A stretch of DNA of 64,000 nt from Dehalococcoides mccartyi (lineage in GTDB: Bacteria > Chloroflexota > Dehalococcoidia > Dehalococcoidales > Dehalococcoidaceae): NCBI RefSeq assembly GCF_001889305.1, contig NZ_CP013074.1, positions 1,054,001 to 1,118,000 on the forward strand, in the 5' to 3' direction. The number at the start of each line of letters is the position of its first letter. Within the stretch, counting starts at the first letter, position 1. The translations under genes were made by a program, and so were the position numbers. Below, piece by piece: positions 25,610 to 34,517 of this stretch. A model generated the notes under the pieces. It searched no databases, was not told the origin of the DNA, and was given only the letters and a program-made list of their open reading frames with translations.

Positions 25610-26158
25610 GTGAATGACACCCGGCAGACTACTAAATACAATACAGGTCTTGTCCAGATATTTACCGGAGACGGCCGCGGCAAAACTTCGGCGGCACTGG
25701 GGACAGTTATGCGGGCATCCGGATACGGGCTGAAAGTTTATATAGTCTTTTTTATGAAGGGTATTCACGAAGGCGGTGAATATAACTCACTTAAGCGTCT
25801 GCCGGGTATAGATTACGCCATTTTCGGCCGCAGTGATTTTATGGGCCCGCAGTATACCACTCAAGCAGACTTGGATTACGCCCAAAAAGCCCTGGCTGAA
25901 GCAAAAAAAGTGATTTCCAGCGGTGAGTATGATGTAGTAATGCTGGATGAAATAAACACAGCCTCCGCCTGGAAACTAATAAATGTAGACGAGGTGGTTG
26001 AACTGGTAAAATCCAAACCCCCAAAAATAGAGCTGATACTGACCGGACGCCATGCGGATACCCGTCTAGTGGTGCTGGCAGATCAGGTAACCGAACTGGT
26101 CAACCGTAAACACCCGTTTGAAAAAGGGGTGGACGCAAGACAAGGGATAGACTACTGA
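25610..26158 (+). CDS. cobO: Cob(I)alamin adenosyltransferase, CobO/BtuR type
   Basis: 182 aa. P-loop-like IFTGDGRGKTSAALG near the N-terminus and VVMLDEINTA are the CobO/CobA signatures. It adenosylates cob(I)alamin/cobinamide with ATP. GTG start at 25610, supported by GCAGGAG 7 nt upstream; the nearby ATG is out of frame. The stop overlaps the next start by 1 nt (TGATG). Confidence 0.93.
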   Translation: MNDTRQTTKYNTGLVQIFTGDGRGKTSAALGTVMRASGYGLKVYIVFFMKGIHEGGEYNSLKRLPGIDYAIFGRSDFMGPQYTTQADLDYAQKALAEAKKVISSGEYDVVMLDEINTASAWKLINVDEVVELVKSKPPKIELILTGRHADTRLVVLADQVTELVNRKHPFEKGVDARQGIDY

Positions 26159-26940
26159 TGACCAGAATTATAAAAGTAGCCATGTTGCACATTGAACCCA
26201 GAACAGCGGATATAGACACGAACCGCACCTTAATCTCCAATGCCCTCCGTAAAGCTGCTCAGGCCGGGGTAAAATGGGTGCTCACGCCAGAGATGGCTGT
26301 TTCAGGCTATTTTTTTGAAGAAGTTATCGGTACAAAATGGATATCCCCCCAACCTGACTCATGGCTTAAAAAGATATTGGAGTTATGCAAATCTTTAGAT
26401 GTGGGGTTGTTCCTTTCCTACCCTGAAAAAGACCCGTCAAGCGGCAAATGCTATAACTGTCTGTTTGCCGTAAACCGCCAGGGAGAACTTGTCGGCAAAC
26501 ACTGCAAAATAGAGGTACACCCCGGTACAGAAGAAGGCTGGTCAAGCCCCGGATGCCGCCTTTCCGTCTTTGAAATGGACGGTTGCAAGCTGGGTATGCT
26601 TATCTGCGCAGATACCTACGATGGTGAACATGCCAAGATACTTGCAAAACATGGTGCCGAAATTATTATTGTGGCTGCAGCCTGGGGAAATAAATACCCG
26701 CCGGAAGAGCGCTGGAAAAAACGTTCAGCTGAAACAGGCCTGCCGCTTTGGGTTTGCAACCGCACAGGCAAAGAAAACCAGGTGGATTTCACTCAAGCCA
26801 GAAGCGTGGTAGTTGAAGACGGGTGTGAAAAGCTGGTTTACCTTGGAGAAACCCCTGCCATGCTTGTTTATGATTTTGATACGGCTACCAAAAAAACCCT
26901 CAGCCGATCTTTCACGGTTATTGACATGCCCCTGCTATGA
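26158..26940 (+). CDS. Carbon-nitrogen hydrolase (nitrilase superfamily)
   Basis: 260 aa. Catalytic triad visible: Glu in LTPEMAVSGYFFEE, Lys in GKHCKIEVHPG, Cys in LGMLICADTYDGEHAK. The family includes amidases, carbamylases and glutaminase-type enzymes. It is translationally coupled to cobO by a 1-nt overlap, which suggests a job related to corrinoid amide chemistry or another salvage reaction, but the substrate is unknown. Confidence 0.85.
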   Translation: MTRIIKVAMLHIEPRTADIDTNRTLISNALRKAAQAGVKWVLTPEMAVSGYFFEEVIGTKWISPQPDSWLKKILELCKSLDVGLFLSYPEKDPSSGKCYNCLFAVNRQGELVGKHCKIEVHPGTEEGWSSPGCRLSVFEMDGCKLGMLICADTYDGEHAKILAKHGAEIIIVAAAWGNKYPPEERWKKRSAETGLPLWVCNRTGKENQVDFTQARSVVVEDGCEKLVYLGETPAMLVYDFDTATKKTLSRSFTVIDMPLL

Positions 26941-26965
26941 CATGTTTTGACATATAGGCTATAAT
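26937..26965 (+). promoter_or_regulatory. Promoter of the GT2/deacetylase fusion gene
   Basis: ATGACA (26937-26942), overlapping the stop codon of the nitrilase gene, 17-bp spacer, perfect TATAAT (26960-26965). The ATG lies 8 nt after the -10 box without a Shine-Dalgarno sequence, predicting a leaderless transcript. Confidence 0.6.
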
Positions 26966-26973
26966 AACACCGT

Positions 26974-28413
26974 ATGATCAGTGTTGTATTGCCTGCTTGC
27001 AATGAGGAGCTATTTCTTCCGCGTTGTCTTGACAGCATATGCCGACAGGACTTTGACAGCTATGAAATCATAGTAGTGGTAAACGGCAGTACAGACAAAA
27101 CCGCACTGGTTGCCCGCAAATACCCCGTAAAAATACTGCATTGTGAAAAACACAGCGCTTTTTATGCCCGCCAGATAGGTGCGGCAGCCGCGGTAGGTGA
27201 AATAATTGTTCAGGCCGATGCCGATACCATTTACCCCCGGGACTGGCTATCCCGCATATACGCAGACTTTAAACACCAGCCTTCAGCGGTAGCGGTCGCT
27301 GGTATATACAGATATGCAGACCCTCCGTGGTGGGCATTTCTGGAGTATCTGCTGCGCCTGATATGCAACGCCTATACCTGCCTGTTTCACGGCCGCCCCA
27401 TGCTTATTTCCGGGGCTAACTTTGCCTTTAAACGCCACGTATTTGAACGGATTGGCGGCTACCATGTAAGTACCTTTTCGGCAGACCAGTATGATATATC
27501 CACCCGGCTTAGCCGGCAGGGTAAAGTACTCCTTGACCGCCGTTTGGTAGCCACTACTTCCGCCCGAAGAGTACACAAGCCATTTTTCAGAATACTCCGT
27601 GATGTATTTAAGAATATAGCCATGGTAACCGGCTGGGTTTTTCAGCATATCGGACAATTTTTCCACCGTTTGTACCGCAGCCCCTTATTTTTCCGTTCAG
27701 CGAAAAATACTCTACCCATACTCGGCTTAGTGGGCATACTCTTCTGGGGATACGCCAGCCCATCTTCCCAGCTGTTCGGCAAGGTGTATTTTGAAGGTGA
27801 AGGGCATACAAAGATTATAGCTCTTACGTTTGATGATGGTCCCAATCCCGAATACACCCCCGAAATACTGGCTATCCTGGATAAATATGGCATAAAAGCC
27901 ACCTTTTTTGTGGTGGGCAAAAATGTAGAGACCTACCCTGAACTAACCAGAGAAATACTTGAGCGCGGGCATATACTGGGCAACCATTCTTACTGCCATA
28001 ATGCCAACCATGCCCTGTCTGATTTCGGGGCAAAAGATATACTGCGATGTGCGGAGGTTATCTGTAAATCCACTGGCGTTACCCCTTGTCTTTATCGCCC
28101 GCCATATGGAAAAAGGTCTCCCTGGGAATTGTCAGCCGCAAGCGAAATGCAGATAGTAACCATCAGCTGGGGATATGCAGTGGAAGGTAAAAGTCTGGGT
28201 GAAACAGACAATGCTCTTTCAAAGATACTCGATAAAATCAGCCCCGGCTGTATTCTGCTGTTCCATGACGGATATGGCGTAGACTCAAACAGCCTTCAAT
28301 CTGACTGCCAGCTGACTGTTAAGGTACTGGATAGCTTGATATCAAACCTGCTCCATCAGGGCTATAAATTTATTACTGTGCCCGAAATGCTGGGGCTGAG
28401 TGCTTACAATTAG
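26974..28413 (+). CDS. Fusion of family 2 glycosyltransferase and NodB-type polysaccharide deacetylase
   Basis: 479 aa. Residues 1-230 are a GT-A fold: SVVLPACNEELFLPRCLDSI, VVVNGSTDKT and the metal-binding VQADADTIYP. A hydrophobic segment (about 245-262) separates it from a NodB domain (about 270-470) with catalytic TFDDGPNPEYT, the metal-binding His pair in LGNHSYCHNANH, YRPPYG, and LLFHDGYG. The transferase would be cytosolic and the deacetylase outside, so one polypeptide could make and then deacetylate a surface glycan. If this is Dehalococcoides, peptidoglycan is absent and the substrate must be another glycan or glycoprotein. Confidence 0.85.
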   Translation: MISVVLPACNEELFLPRCLDSICRQDFDSYEIIVVVNGSTDKTALVARKYPVKILHCEKHSAFYARQIGAAAAVGEIIVQADADTIYPRDWLSRIYADFKHQPSAVAVAGIYRYADPPWWAFLEYLLRLICNAYTCLFHGRPMLISGANFAFKRHVFERIGGYHVSTFSADQYDISTRLSRQGKVLLDRRLVATTSARRVHKPFFRILRDVFKNIAMVTGWVFQHIGQFFHRLYRSPLFFRSAKNTLPILGLVGILFWGYASPSSQLFGKVYFEGEGHTKIIALTFDDGPNPEYTPEILAILDKYGIKATFFVVGKNVETYPELTREILERGHILGNHSYCHNANHALSDFGAKDILRCAEVICKSTGVTPCLYRPPYGKRSPWELSAASEMQIVTISWGYAVEGKSLGETDNALSKILDKISPGCILLFHDGYGVDSNSLQSDCQLTVKVLDSLISNLLHQGYKFITVPEMLGLSAYN

Positions 28414-28421
28414 GTATTGCA

Positions 28422-29084
28422 GTGGATTTTGAAGCGCTAATCACCCAGAGTGTTGCCATGCTCTCGGAATTTAATCTGGTAGTATTGGTGATACTGTTCG
28501 GTATCTGTTTTATCAGTGAAACTGTCGGTCTCACCATACCTTATCTTTTGGAAACAGCCTGGCTGATGGGCGGCTATCAGGCAGCTAACGGAGAGTTGTC
28601 TATATGGCTTCTGATACTTTTGATACTGGTAGCTCAGGCTGGCCGCCAGATAGGGGCTTTAGCTCTATCACGTTTGGGCAGAGTAGGCAGCGGCCCCATT
28701 GAAAGGTTTATTACTTTTCTGCGTACCAGAACCCCTCTTAAGAAAATGTCCGAATCACCTGCCCTCCAGAAAATAAACTTTTATTCCCCCTTTGCCATAG
28801 CTGTAGGCAGATTTATGTGGCTGCGTATACCGCTGACCCTGCTTATGGGTGCTAAACGCAAAACCAAAGTACTGATGCTTGGGGTGTTGATATCCGGTTT
28901 ATTTTATGATGCCCTGTATGTTATCTTCGGAGCAGTCGTAGGAAAGGTATTTACGTTAAACCCTGTCCAAATGGTAATCATCTTCACGAGTGCATTGACC
29001 GTTCTTTATATAGGCACTTTTGCTATCCAGCAGATTGTAAGCCGCTTGAAAAAGAAACCCGCAAAAACTCTGCCGCCGGTCTAA
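28422..29084 (+). CDS. DedA-like integral membrane protein
   Basis: 220 aa starting at GTG, 8 nt after the fusion gene. About five membrane helices, with an N-terminal hydrophobic region carrying a conserved-looking ISETVGLTIPYLLE turn and a C-terminal half with AVGRFMWLRIPLTLLMGAKR. The arrangement recalls DedA/SNARE-associated proteins (lipid scramblases/transporters), but the match by eye is partial. Close spacing with the glycan gene suggests a shared role in the envelope. The C-terminus is basic and cytosolic. Confidence 0.6.
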   Translation: MDFEALITQSVAMLSEFNLVVLVILFGICFISETVGLTIPYLLETAWLMGGYQAANGELSIWLLILLILVAQAGRQIGALALSRLGRVGSGPIERFITFLRTRTPLKKMSESPALQKINFYSPFAIAVGRFMWLRIPLTLLMGAKRKTKVLMLGVLISGLFYDALYVIFGAVVGKVFTLNPVQMVIIFTSALTVLYIGTFAIQQIVSRLKKKPAKTLPPV

Positions 29085-29902
29085 AATAATAAATCTTTCC
29101 GCCGCAGTTGGTAACGGGCATGACGTATAGCCCTTATAAGTAGAAGCAGACTTAAAACAGCCACCGCCAGCAGCACTATTGCCGCCCAGACAACAGGTAG
29201 ATTCAACCCGCTGGCTATATCCCATACAATATGGAGACCCACTGCCAGTATAAATGCGCCAATAACCGCCAGATTTAGAGGCCCTCTGTTATATTCAACT
29301 CGTTGCCTCCACAAAACAGCACAGACTATACCCGTCCAGGCGGCATGTCCGGCAGGAGATAATAACCCCCTGAAAAGAAGCACCTGCTCCAGAAGGTTTA
29401 TATCCCCCTGACTCTGGATAAGGCTGACTACCCCATAACCCATAGTTTCCAAAGCTGCAAAACCCATACCGGCCGCCACTCCAAACAAAACCCCGTTAGC
29501 CTCAGCCCTGAAACCTCCACCCCAGAAAAGCATCATCGGGAATATTAGTTTGGCTGCTTCCTCTATAACCCCCACTGTCAGCAGTCCGGACGGACTCAGA
29601 CTGGAAACAGTGGCATATTCCAGCATGCCGGCCATCAAAAGTCCAATTATTCCGCCCACAAAGAAACTGGCCAGCACCCAGCGGATATTTATATTTGCCA
29701 GTGGCAGGCGTTCATATATAAAAACCACGAAAGTTACCGGCATAATGAAAGCGCCCAAAACTACCAACAGCGGCAAAAAATTAGTCCCGTGGGTCAGTTT
29801 GATAAGCTGCTCGGCACCTAAAAACAAACCTAACCCGCCTATCAGCACCCATATCCAGCGGTAGGTAGTCAGATATATTTTAATATTCTTCAGATAATTC
29901 AT
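29081..29902 (-). CDS. PrsW-family intramembrane metalloprotease
   Basis: About 273 aa from the ATG at 29902 (the longer frame begins with TTG). Some eight membrane helices. GVIEEAAKLIFP supplies the EExxK motif, and later HAAWTG and GLHIVWD carry the conserved His residues of PrsW/CPBP-type membrane proteases. In Bacillus PrsW cleaves an anti-sigma factor; other members have unknown targets. The gene is convergent with the DedA-like gene and overlaps it by 4 nt at the 3' ends. Confidence 0.8.
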   Translation of the reverse strand: MNYLKNIKIYLTTYRWIWVLIGGLGLFLGAEQLIKLTHGTNFLPLLVVLGAFIMPVTFVVFIYERLPLANINIRWVLASFFVGGIIGLLMAGMLEYATVSSLSPSGLLTVGVIEEAAKLIFPMMLFWGGGFRAEANGVLFGVAAGMGFAALETMGYGVVSLIQSQGDINLLEQVLLFRGLLSPAGHAAWTGIVCAVLWRQRVEYNRGPLNLAVIGAFILAVGLHIVWDIASGLNLPVVWAAIVLLAVAVLSLLLLIRAIRHARYQLRRKDLLF

Positions 29903-29983
29903 ATCCGTAAATATAAGCGTAACATCAAAAAGGCGCGCCTTCAATCACCCATATGGCTAAAATATAAATATACGCCATATCTA

Positions 29984-30012
29984 TTGAATAACCCAACTGG
30001 AACACTTATAAT
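29984..30012 (+). promoter_or_regulatory. Promoter of the 243-aa membrane-anchored protein gene
   Basis: TTGAAT (29984-29989), 17-bp spacer, perfect TATAAT (30007-30012), followed by a leader with GGGAGGG before the ATG at 30055. Confidence 0.6.
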
Positions 30013-30054
30013 CCCTTCATCTTTAAAAATTATAACGAACGGGAGGGTTAATAG

Positions 30055-30786
30055 ATGGTAAAAGGTATTGTTACCGCTATCATAACATTTGCGGTACTTA
30101 TACTGGCCGCCGCAGTGCTGATTATGGGCTATCTGGGTATAATGCCGGGTGTTTCCAGCTTGATGGGATCAGACAAACCGCGTGATTTGGGTGTAACCGC
30201 CACCAGTCAGGACTATCAAACTATGGTTTCTAAAAGCGGTGTTACTATAGGTACTTTACCATCTGACACCCCTCCGGCAGACAGCATTATTTTTTCAGGC
30301 TCCCGCATCGTTAATACCTCTTACACTGCTGAGGAATTGACCGCTTTCGTAAATCAAACTAATTACAGGTACACACCGGTAAAAAATTTTCAGGTAAGAA
30401 TAAACAATGACGGGACAGTAGAATGTTCCGGAATTTTTGATATACAAGTAATTCAGGATTTTATTACTGCTATGGACGGCAATGCCGAAGTTTCTGAGTA
30501 CTGGAACAAATACAGCCGCTATTTTATATCCAATCCTGCTTTTTATGTTAAATGCACACCATCCATGACCAATAACCATCTATCCTTGCAGCTAGAAAAA
30601 TTTGAGCTAGGCAGGTTTTCCATACCACAGGCTGCTTTGGATGAATTTAGCAGCAAACTCATCACCCTGACAGATGGTCTCATCAGCCATATACCCGGCC
30701 TTTCCGTCAATTCTATTACCATGGTAAACGGCAAAGCTGTATTCAATATGATCGGCCACAAGTATATATCTATAGCCACGCCATAA
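30055..30786 (+). CDS. Membrane-anchored extracytoplasmic protein, function unknown
   Basis: 243 aa. One N-terminal membrane segment (about 6-30) anchors a soluble domain of about 200 residues. The domain has repeated beta-type stretches and contains SYTAEELTAFVNQTN, which looks like the start of a small folded unit, and ends GKAVFNMIGHKYISIATP. Only one Cys pair region is present. I recognise no family. Own promoter and ribosome binding site, and a strong shared terminator downstream, so it is a single-gene transcript. Confidence 0.7.
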   Translation: MVKGIVTAIITFAVLILAAAVLIMGYLGIMPGVSSLMGSDKPRDLGVTATSQDYQTMVSKSGVTIGTLPSDTPPADSIIFSGSRIVNTSYTAEELTAFVNQTNYRYTPVKNFQVRINNDGTVECSGIFDIQVIQDFITAMDGNAEVSEYWNKYSRYFISNPAFYVKCTPSMTNNHLSLQLEKFELGRFSIPQAALDEFSSKLITLTDGLISHIPGLSVNSITMVNGKAVFNMIGHKYISIATP

Positions 30787-30808
30787 ATGCCGTTTGTACT
30801 GAAAACAA

Positions 30809-30840
30809 AAAAGGGGGAAGCGTATACGCTTCCCCCTTTT
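30809..30840. terminator. Bidirectional terminator between convergent genes
   Basis: A perfect 32-nt palindrome with 16-nt arms: an A4 run, a GC-rich core and a T4 run on both strands. It ends both the 243-aa gene and the convergent response regulator gene. Confidence 0.9.
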
Positions 30841-30880
30841 GACTAATATCCCGCATCATCAATAATACAATCTAATAAAG

Positions 30881-31630
30881 CTAAACAAGTCCGAATTTCA
30901 CAGCCGCAATACCTGCCAGAGTACGGTTAGAAACATTTAGTTTCGTCATAATACCTTTTACATATTTTTTAATGGTAATTTCAGCATAATCCAAATTAAC
31001 ACTGATTTCCTTGTTGGTATAGCCGCGGGCAACCATAATAAGTATCTCCAATTCACGCGGAGAGAGTACATCTTGCGGTATTATACTGACCGCAGCAGAT
31101 GAATATTCATTTACCATGTTCCGGCTGACAGTCTTTTCATTTACAAAGCAGGCAAGATTCTTAGAGGCAATTTCAAGCAAATTTCCCTGCCAGACACTGC
31201 CGCCGCAAGCTACTACCCTAATAGCATTGGAAAGAAGCTCAAGCGGGCAATCTTTGGTTAAAAACCCGTTCATTCCGCTAGACAAAGCCTCTGTTGCGTA
31301 TTGTTCTGCTTCATAGCCGGTAAGGATTATAACCTTTATCGGGGGATAGATTGTTTTCAACTGCTGACGAAGTTCACACCCGCCGGTACCGGAGATTTTT
31401 ATATCGGTTAAGACAACCTGCGGTTTTAATTCTGCTGCCAGCCTAAGTGTATCCGGGACATTGTCAGCTTCGCCTATTATCTCAATATCTGATTCAGAGT
31501 GTAGGATCTTTCTCAGCCCTTCTCTGGCAACTTCGTGATCATCTACAAGTAATACCCGAACGGGTGAAGTGCAATGACCTGTTTTGGGAGAGGATTTGCT
31601 GGGTTTCAAAATTATTTTTTCCACGGCCAT
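30881..31630 (-). CDS. Orphan NarL/FixJ-family response regulator
   Basis: 249 aa. A 24-residue basic N-terminal extension precedes the receiver, which has VLLVDDHEVAREGL, phosphoacceptor Asp in VLTDIKI and Lys in FLTKDC. A linker of about 40 residues with one Cys leads to a LuxR-type HTH, LSPRELEILIMVARGYT and ITIKKYVKGIM. No kinase gene is adjacent, so the cognate kinase is elsewhere. Single-gene unit bounded by terminators on both sides. Confidence 0.9.
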   Translation of the reverse strand: MAVEKIILKPSKSSPKTGHCTSPVRVLLVDDHEVAREGLRKILHSESDIEIIGEADNVPDTLRLAAELKPQVVLTDIKISGTGGCELRQQLKTIYPPIKVIILTGYEAEQYATEALSSGMNGFLTKDCPLELLSNAIRVVACGGSVWQGNLLEIASKNLACFVNEKTVSRNMVNEYSSAAVSIIPQDVLSPRELEILIMVARGYTNKEISVNLDYAEITIKKYVKGIMTKLNVSNRTLAGIAAVKFGLV

Positions 31631-31784
31631 CCCTTAATTTTCAGGTATACAAAAAGACAAGAATACAACCAGTATCCATACAATCAAAGCATTTCTCATG
31701 ATACTACGCATAAGCACGGAATAAAAGCCCTAAATTTTATTTCGGGTTGTTATTTTTGTTTGAATCAAACTGATAAATACAAGA

Positions 31785-31812
31785 AAGCGGCTCCGTGTAC
31801 ACGGAGCCGCTT
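31785..31812 (-). terminator. Terminator after the acyl-CoA synthetase gene
   Basis: A perfect 28-nt palindrome (14-nt arms, AAGCGGCTCCGTGT and its complement). On the minus strand CTTGTATTTATC follows, only moderately T-rich. Confidence 0.75.
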
Positions 31813-31841
31813 CAATCAATGATTGTTCTTGCAGTCTGGTT

Positions 31842-34517
31842 TTAGAGTTCCAGATTAACTTTATATTCGGTGGATTTATCCTTCTTAACGTTAAAGCCGA
31901 AATCCTTGCACAGGTTCAGCATAACCACGTTTTCAGCCAACACCACACCGTAGAAATTCTTCAAACCTTTTTCGCGGGCAATACCAATCAGCATATCCAG
32001 CAGTTTAGCGCCCAGTTCATGGTGCTGGAAATCATCAGCCACCAGTACCGAGAACTCACCGCCCAATCCGCTGTGATCAATAATCAAACGGCCTACACCC
32101 ACATTGCGTTTTTTACCCTTGTCGTTATACTCGGCAATAATGGCCATTTCGCGGTCATAATCAATATTGCAGAAACGCACCAGCAGGGAATGGTTGATGT
32201 CCTTGAGTATGTGGAAGAAGCGCATACGTGAAGATTCTTCGGACAAACCTTCCAGCAGGGCTTTTTCCATAGGCTCGTCTTCAGGGCGGATAGGCCTGAG
32301 GATAACATCACGTCCGTCCTTGGTATGCCACGGTTTGATATACTTGGCCGGATACGGGGTAATAATAAGATGGTTATGATCACCCGCCGGATTTTTAATG
32401 TATTCTTCGTCTATGATTATGCGGGCATCCAGGGCAATGGCCTCTGAACCCAGCAGTGCCAGCGGGTTAATATCAATCTCCATAATCTCAGGGAAATCCA
32501 CCAGCAAGTTGGAGAACTTAACCAGAGTTTCCTCAAGCAAACGTAAGTTCGCCGGGGGTTTGGTGCGGAAACCCTTGTAAAGCATTTCGTAGATTTTAGT
32601 GCCTTCCATGACCCGTCTGGCAAGTACCTGATTAAGGGGCGGCAGACCTACAGCCACATCTTTTTGGAATTCGGCTTCAATACCGCCGGAGCCGAACAGG
32701 ATAACCGGCCCGAAGACAGGGTCTTTCTTTGAGCCGATAATCAGCTCGTAGTCATATTTGTCTACCATTCGCTGCAGGGTTACACCTTCAATACTGGCCG
32801 CAGGACAAGCTGCCTTTACATTTTCCATCATGGTGGTAAAGGCTTTTTCAACTTCAGCCTCAGTTTTAAGCCCAAGGATAACCCCACCCACGTCTGATTT
32901 ATGGGAAATATCCGGCGAAGCAATCTTCATCACTACCGGGAAACGCAGAGCGGATGCAATCTGGGCGGCATCTTTGGCATCCCGTGCCAGAAACGGTACG
33001 GTTGCATCAATGCCGTAGGCCTGAAGAAACTTTTTGGATTCAGTTTCGGAAAGAAGGGTGCGTCCTTCACTAGCCACCTTCTTGAGAATAGTACGGATAT
33101 ATTCCTTGGAGGGGTCTACATCCACTGCCAGCTCTTCAGGGGTTTCATAAAGGTTTTCAAGTCCGCGAGCATAGCGGTACATGAAAATATAGCCCTTAAC
33201 CGCCTCTTCAGGAAATTCAAAACTGGGTATATTATTCTGATAGAAGAGTTTTCTGGCATCAGCCACGTTGGCATCACCCATCCACGAAGTAAGCACAGGT
33301 TTCTTGCTCTTCTTGGCAATTTTGACAATGGTTTTAGCAATATCCAAAGGATTAGCCGCACCCTGGGGAGTGTAAATTACCACTACGCCATCCACCCCGG
33401 GGTCTTTAATGGCAGCTTCAAGGGTGACTGCATACCTTTCGGGGTCTGCATCTCCCAGAATATCCATGGGATTGCCTTTGCTCCATGAAGGAGGCAGAAC
33501 CGGATTCAAAGCGGTAACAGTATCGTCAGATATATGAGCCAGTTTGCCCTTCTGTTCCATAAGGGAATCAGTAGCCAACACAGCAGGGCCGCCGGCGTTG
33601 GTTACAATAGCCAGATTCGGTCCTTTTGGCAGATTTGAAGTATTCAAAATGGCGGCGCAGCTGAAAAGGTCACCAATGTTGTCTACCCGAACCACGCCTG
33701 CCCGCTGGAAAATGGCGTCTACAAACATGGCATTACCCACCATGGAACCTGTGTGGGATTTGGCTGCCTGAGCGCTCTCTTCAAAGCGGCCGGGTTTGAT
33801 AACGATAATAGGTTTGGTGCGGGCAAAACCGCGGGCGGCACTCATAAATTTTTTAGCTTCGCCCATGGTCTCCAGATATACAATAATACTCTTGGTATTT
33901 TCATCAGTACCGAAGTAGTCAATAAGGTCACCAAAGTTGACGTCCATCATAGAGCCGATAGAAGCAAACCCTGAAAAGCCCACATTCCGGGCAATAGCCC
34001 AGTCAAGCACGGCTGAACCCAAAGCACCGCTCTGTGACAGGAAAGCCACGTTGCCTGTTTTGGGCATTTCCATACGGGCAAAGGTAGCATTGAAACCGCT
34101 TGCGGGGCTCATAGTACCCATACAGTTGGGGCCTATGATCCGGATACCATACTGTTTAGAAATTTCGGCAATTTTGTCTTCAAGGGCTTTACCCTCAGGC
34201 CCAACCTCTTTGAAGCCGGCCGAGATGATAATAACAGACTTAGTGCCCACTTTACCGGCATCTTCAATAACCTGGGGTACAAACTTGGCAGGGACTACCA
34301 CCAGTACCAAATCAGGTACTTCGGGCAAGTCTTTCAGAGTAGGATAGCATTTCTGTTCCAGTACAGACTCACGGTTCGGGTTAACCGGATAAACAGCCCT
34401 TCGGTCTTTACCTTTGATAAGATTCTGAAGGATAATTTTACCGGTTGAACCTTCTTTGTCTGTTGCGCCTACCAGAGCTACACTCTTAGGGTTGAAAAAT
34501 AGCTTGATTTTGTCCAC
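31842..34517 (-). CDS. ADP-forming acyl-CoA synthetase fused to a GNAT acetyltransferase domain
   Basis: 891 aa. Order: CoA-binding Rossmann domain (SVALVGATDKEGSTGK), succinyl-CoA-ligase-like domain with SHTGSMVG near residue 255, the position of the phospho-histidine in ADP-forming acetyl-CoA synthetases, an ATP-grasp domain (about 470-690), and a C-terminal GNAT domain (about 720-891). Related protein acetyltransferases (Pat) often lose that His, so its presence argues that ligase activity is retained. Possible roles: acetate activation, or protein lysine acetylation. GTG start with GAGGAG upstream. It is followed by a terminator and has its own transcript. Confidence 0.88.
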   Translation of the reverse strand: MDKIKLFFNPKSVALVGATDKEGSTGKIILQNLIKGKDRRAVYPVNPNRESVLEQKCYPTLKDLPEVPDLVLVVVPAKFVPQVIEDAGKVGTKSVIIISAGFKEVGPEGKALEDKIAEISKQYGIRIIGPNCMGTMSPASGFNATFARMEMPKTGNVAFLSQSGALGSAVLDWAIARNVGFSGFASIGSMMDVNFGDLIDYFGTDENTKSIIVYLETMGEAKKFMSAARGFARTKPIIVIKPGRFEESAQAAKSHTGSMVGNAMFVDAIFQRAGVVRVDNIGDLFSCAAILNTSNLPKGPNLAIVTNAGGPAVLATDSLMEQKGKLAHISDDTVTALNPVLPPSWSKGNPMDILGDADPERYAVTLEAAIKDPGVDGVVVIYTPQGAANPLDIAKTIVKIAKKSKKPVLTSWMGDANVADARKLFYQNNIPSFEFPEEAVKGYIFMYRYARGLENLYETPEELAVDVDPSKEYIRTILKKVASEGRTLLSETESKKFLQAYGIDATVPFLARDAKDAAQIASALRFPVVMKIASPDISHKSDVGGVILGLKTEAEVEKAFTTMMENVKAACPAASIEGVTLQRMVDKYDYELIIGSKKDPVFGPVILFGSGGIEAEFQKDVAVGLPPLNQVLARRVMEGTKIYEMLYKGFRTKPPANLRLLEETLVKFSNLLVDFPEIMEIDINPLALLGSEAIALDARIIIDEEYIKNPAGDHNHLIITPYPAKYIKPWHTKDGRDVILRPIRPEDEPMEKALLEGLSEESSRMRFFHILKDINHSLLVRFCNIDYDREMAIIAEYNDKGKKRNVGVGRLIIDHSGLGGEFSVLVADDFQHHELGAKLLDMLIGIAREKGLKNFYGVVLAENVVMLNLCKDFGFNVKKDKSTEYKVNLEL

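Noticed and set aside
31842-34517. Protein as a plain lysine acetyltransferase (Pat)
   Set aside because: The retained His in SHTGSMVG makes a pure Pat assignment unsafe; a ligase activity must be kept open.
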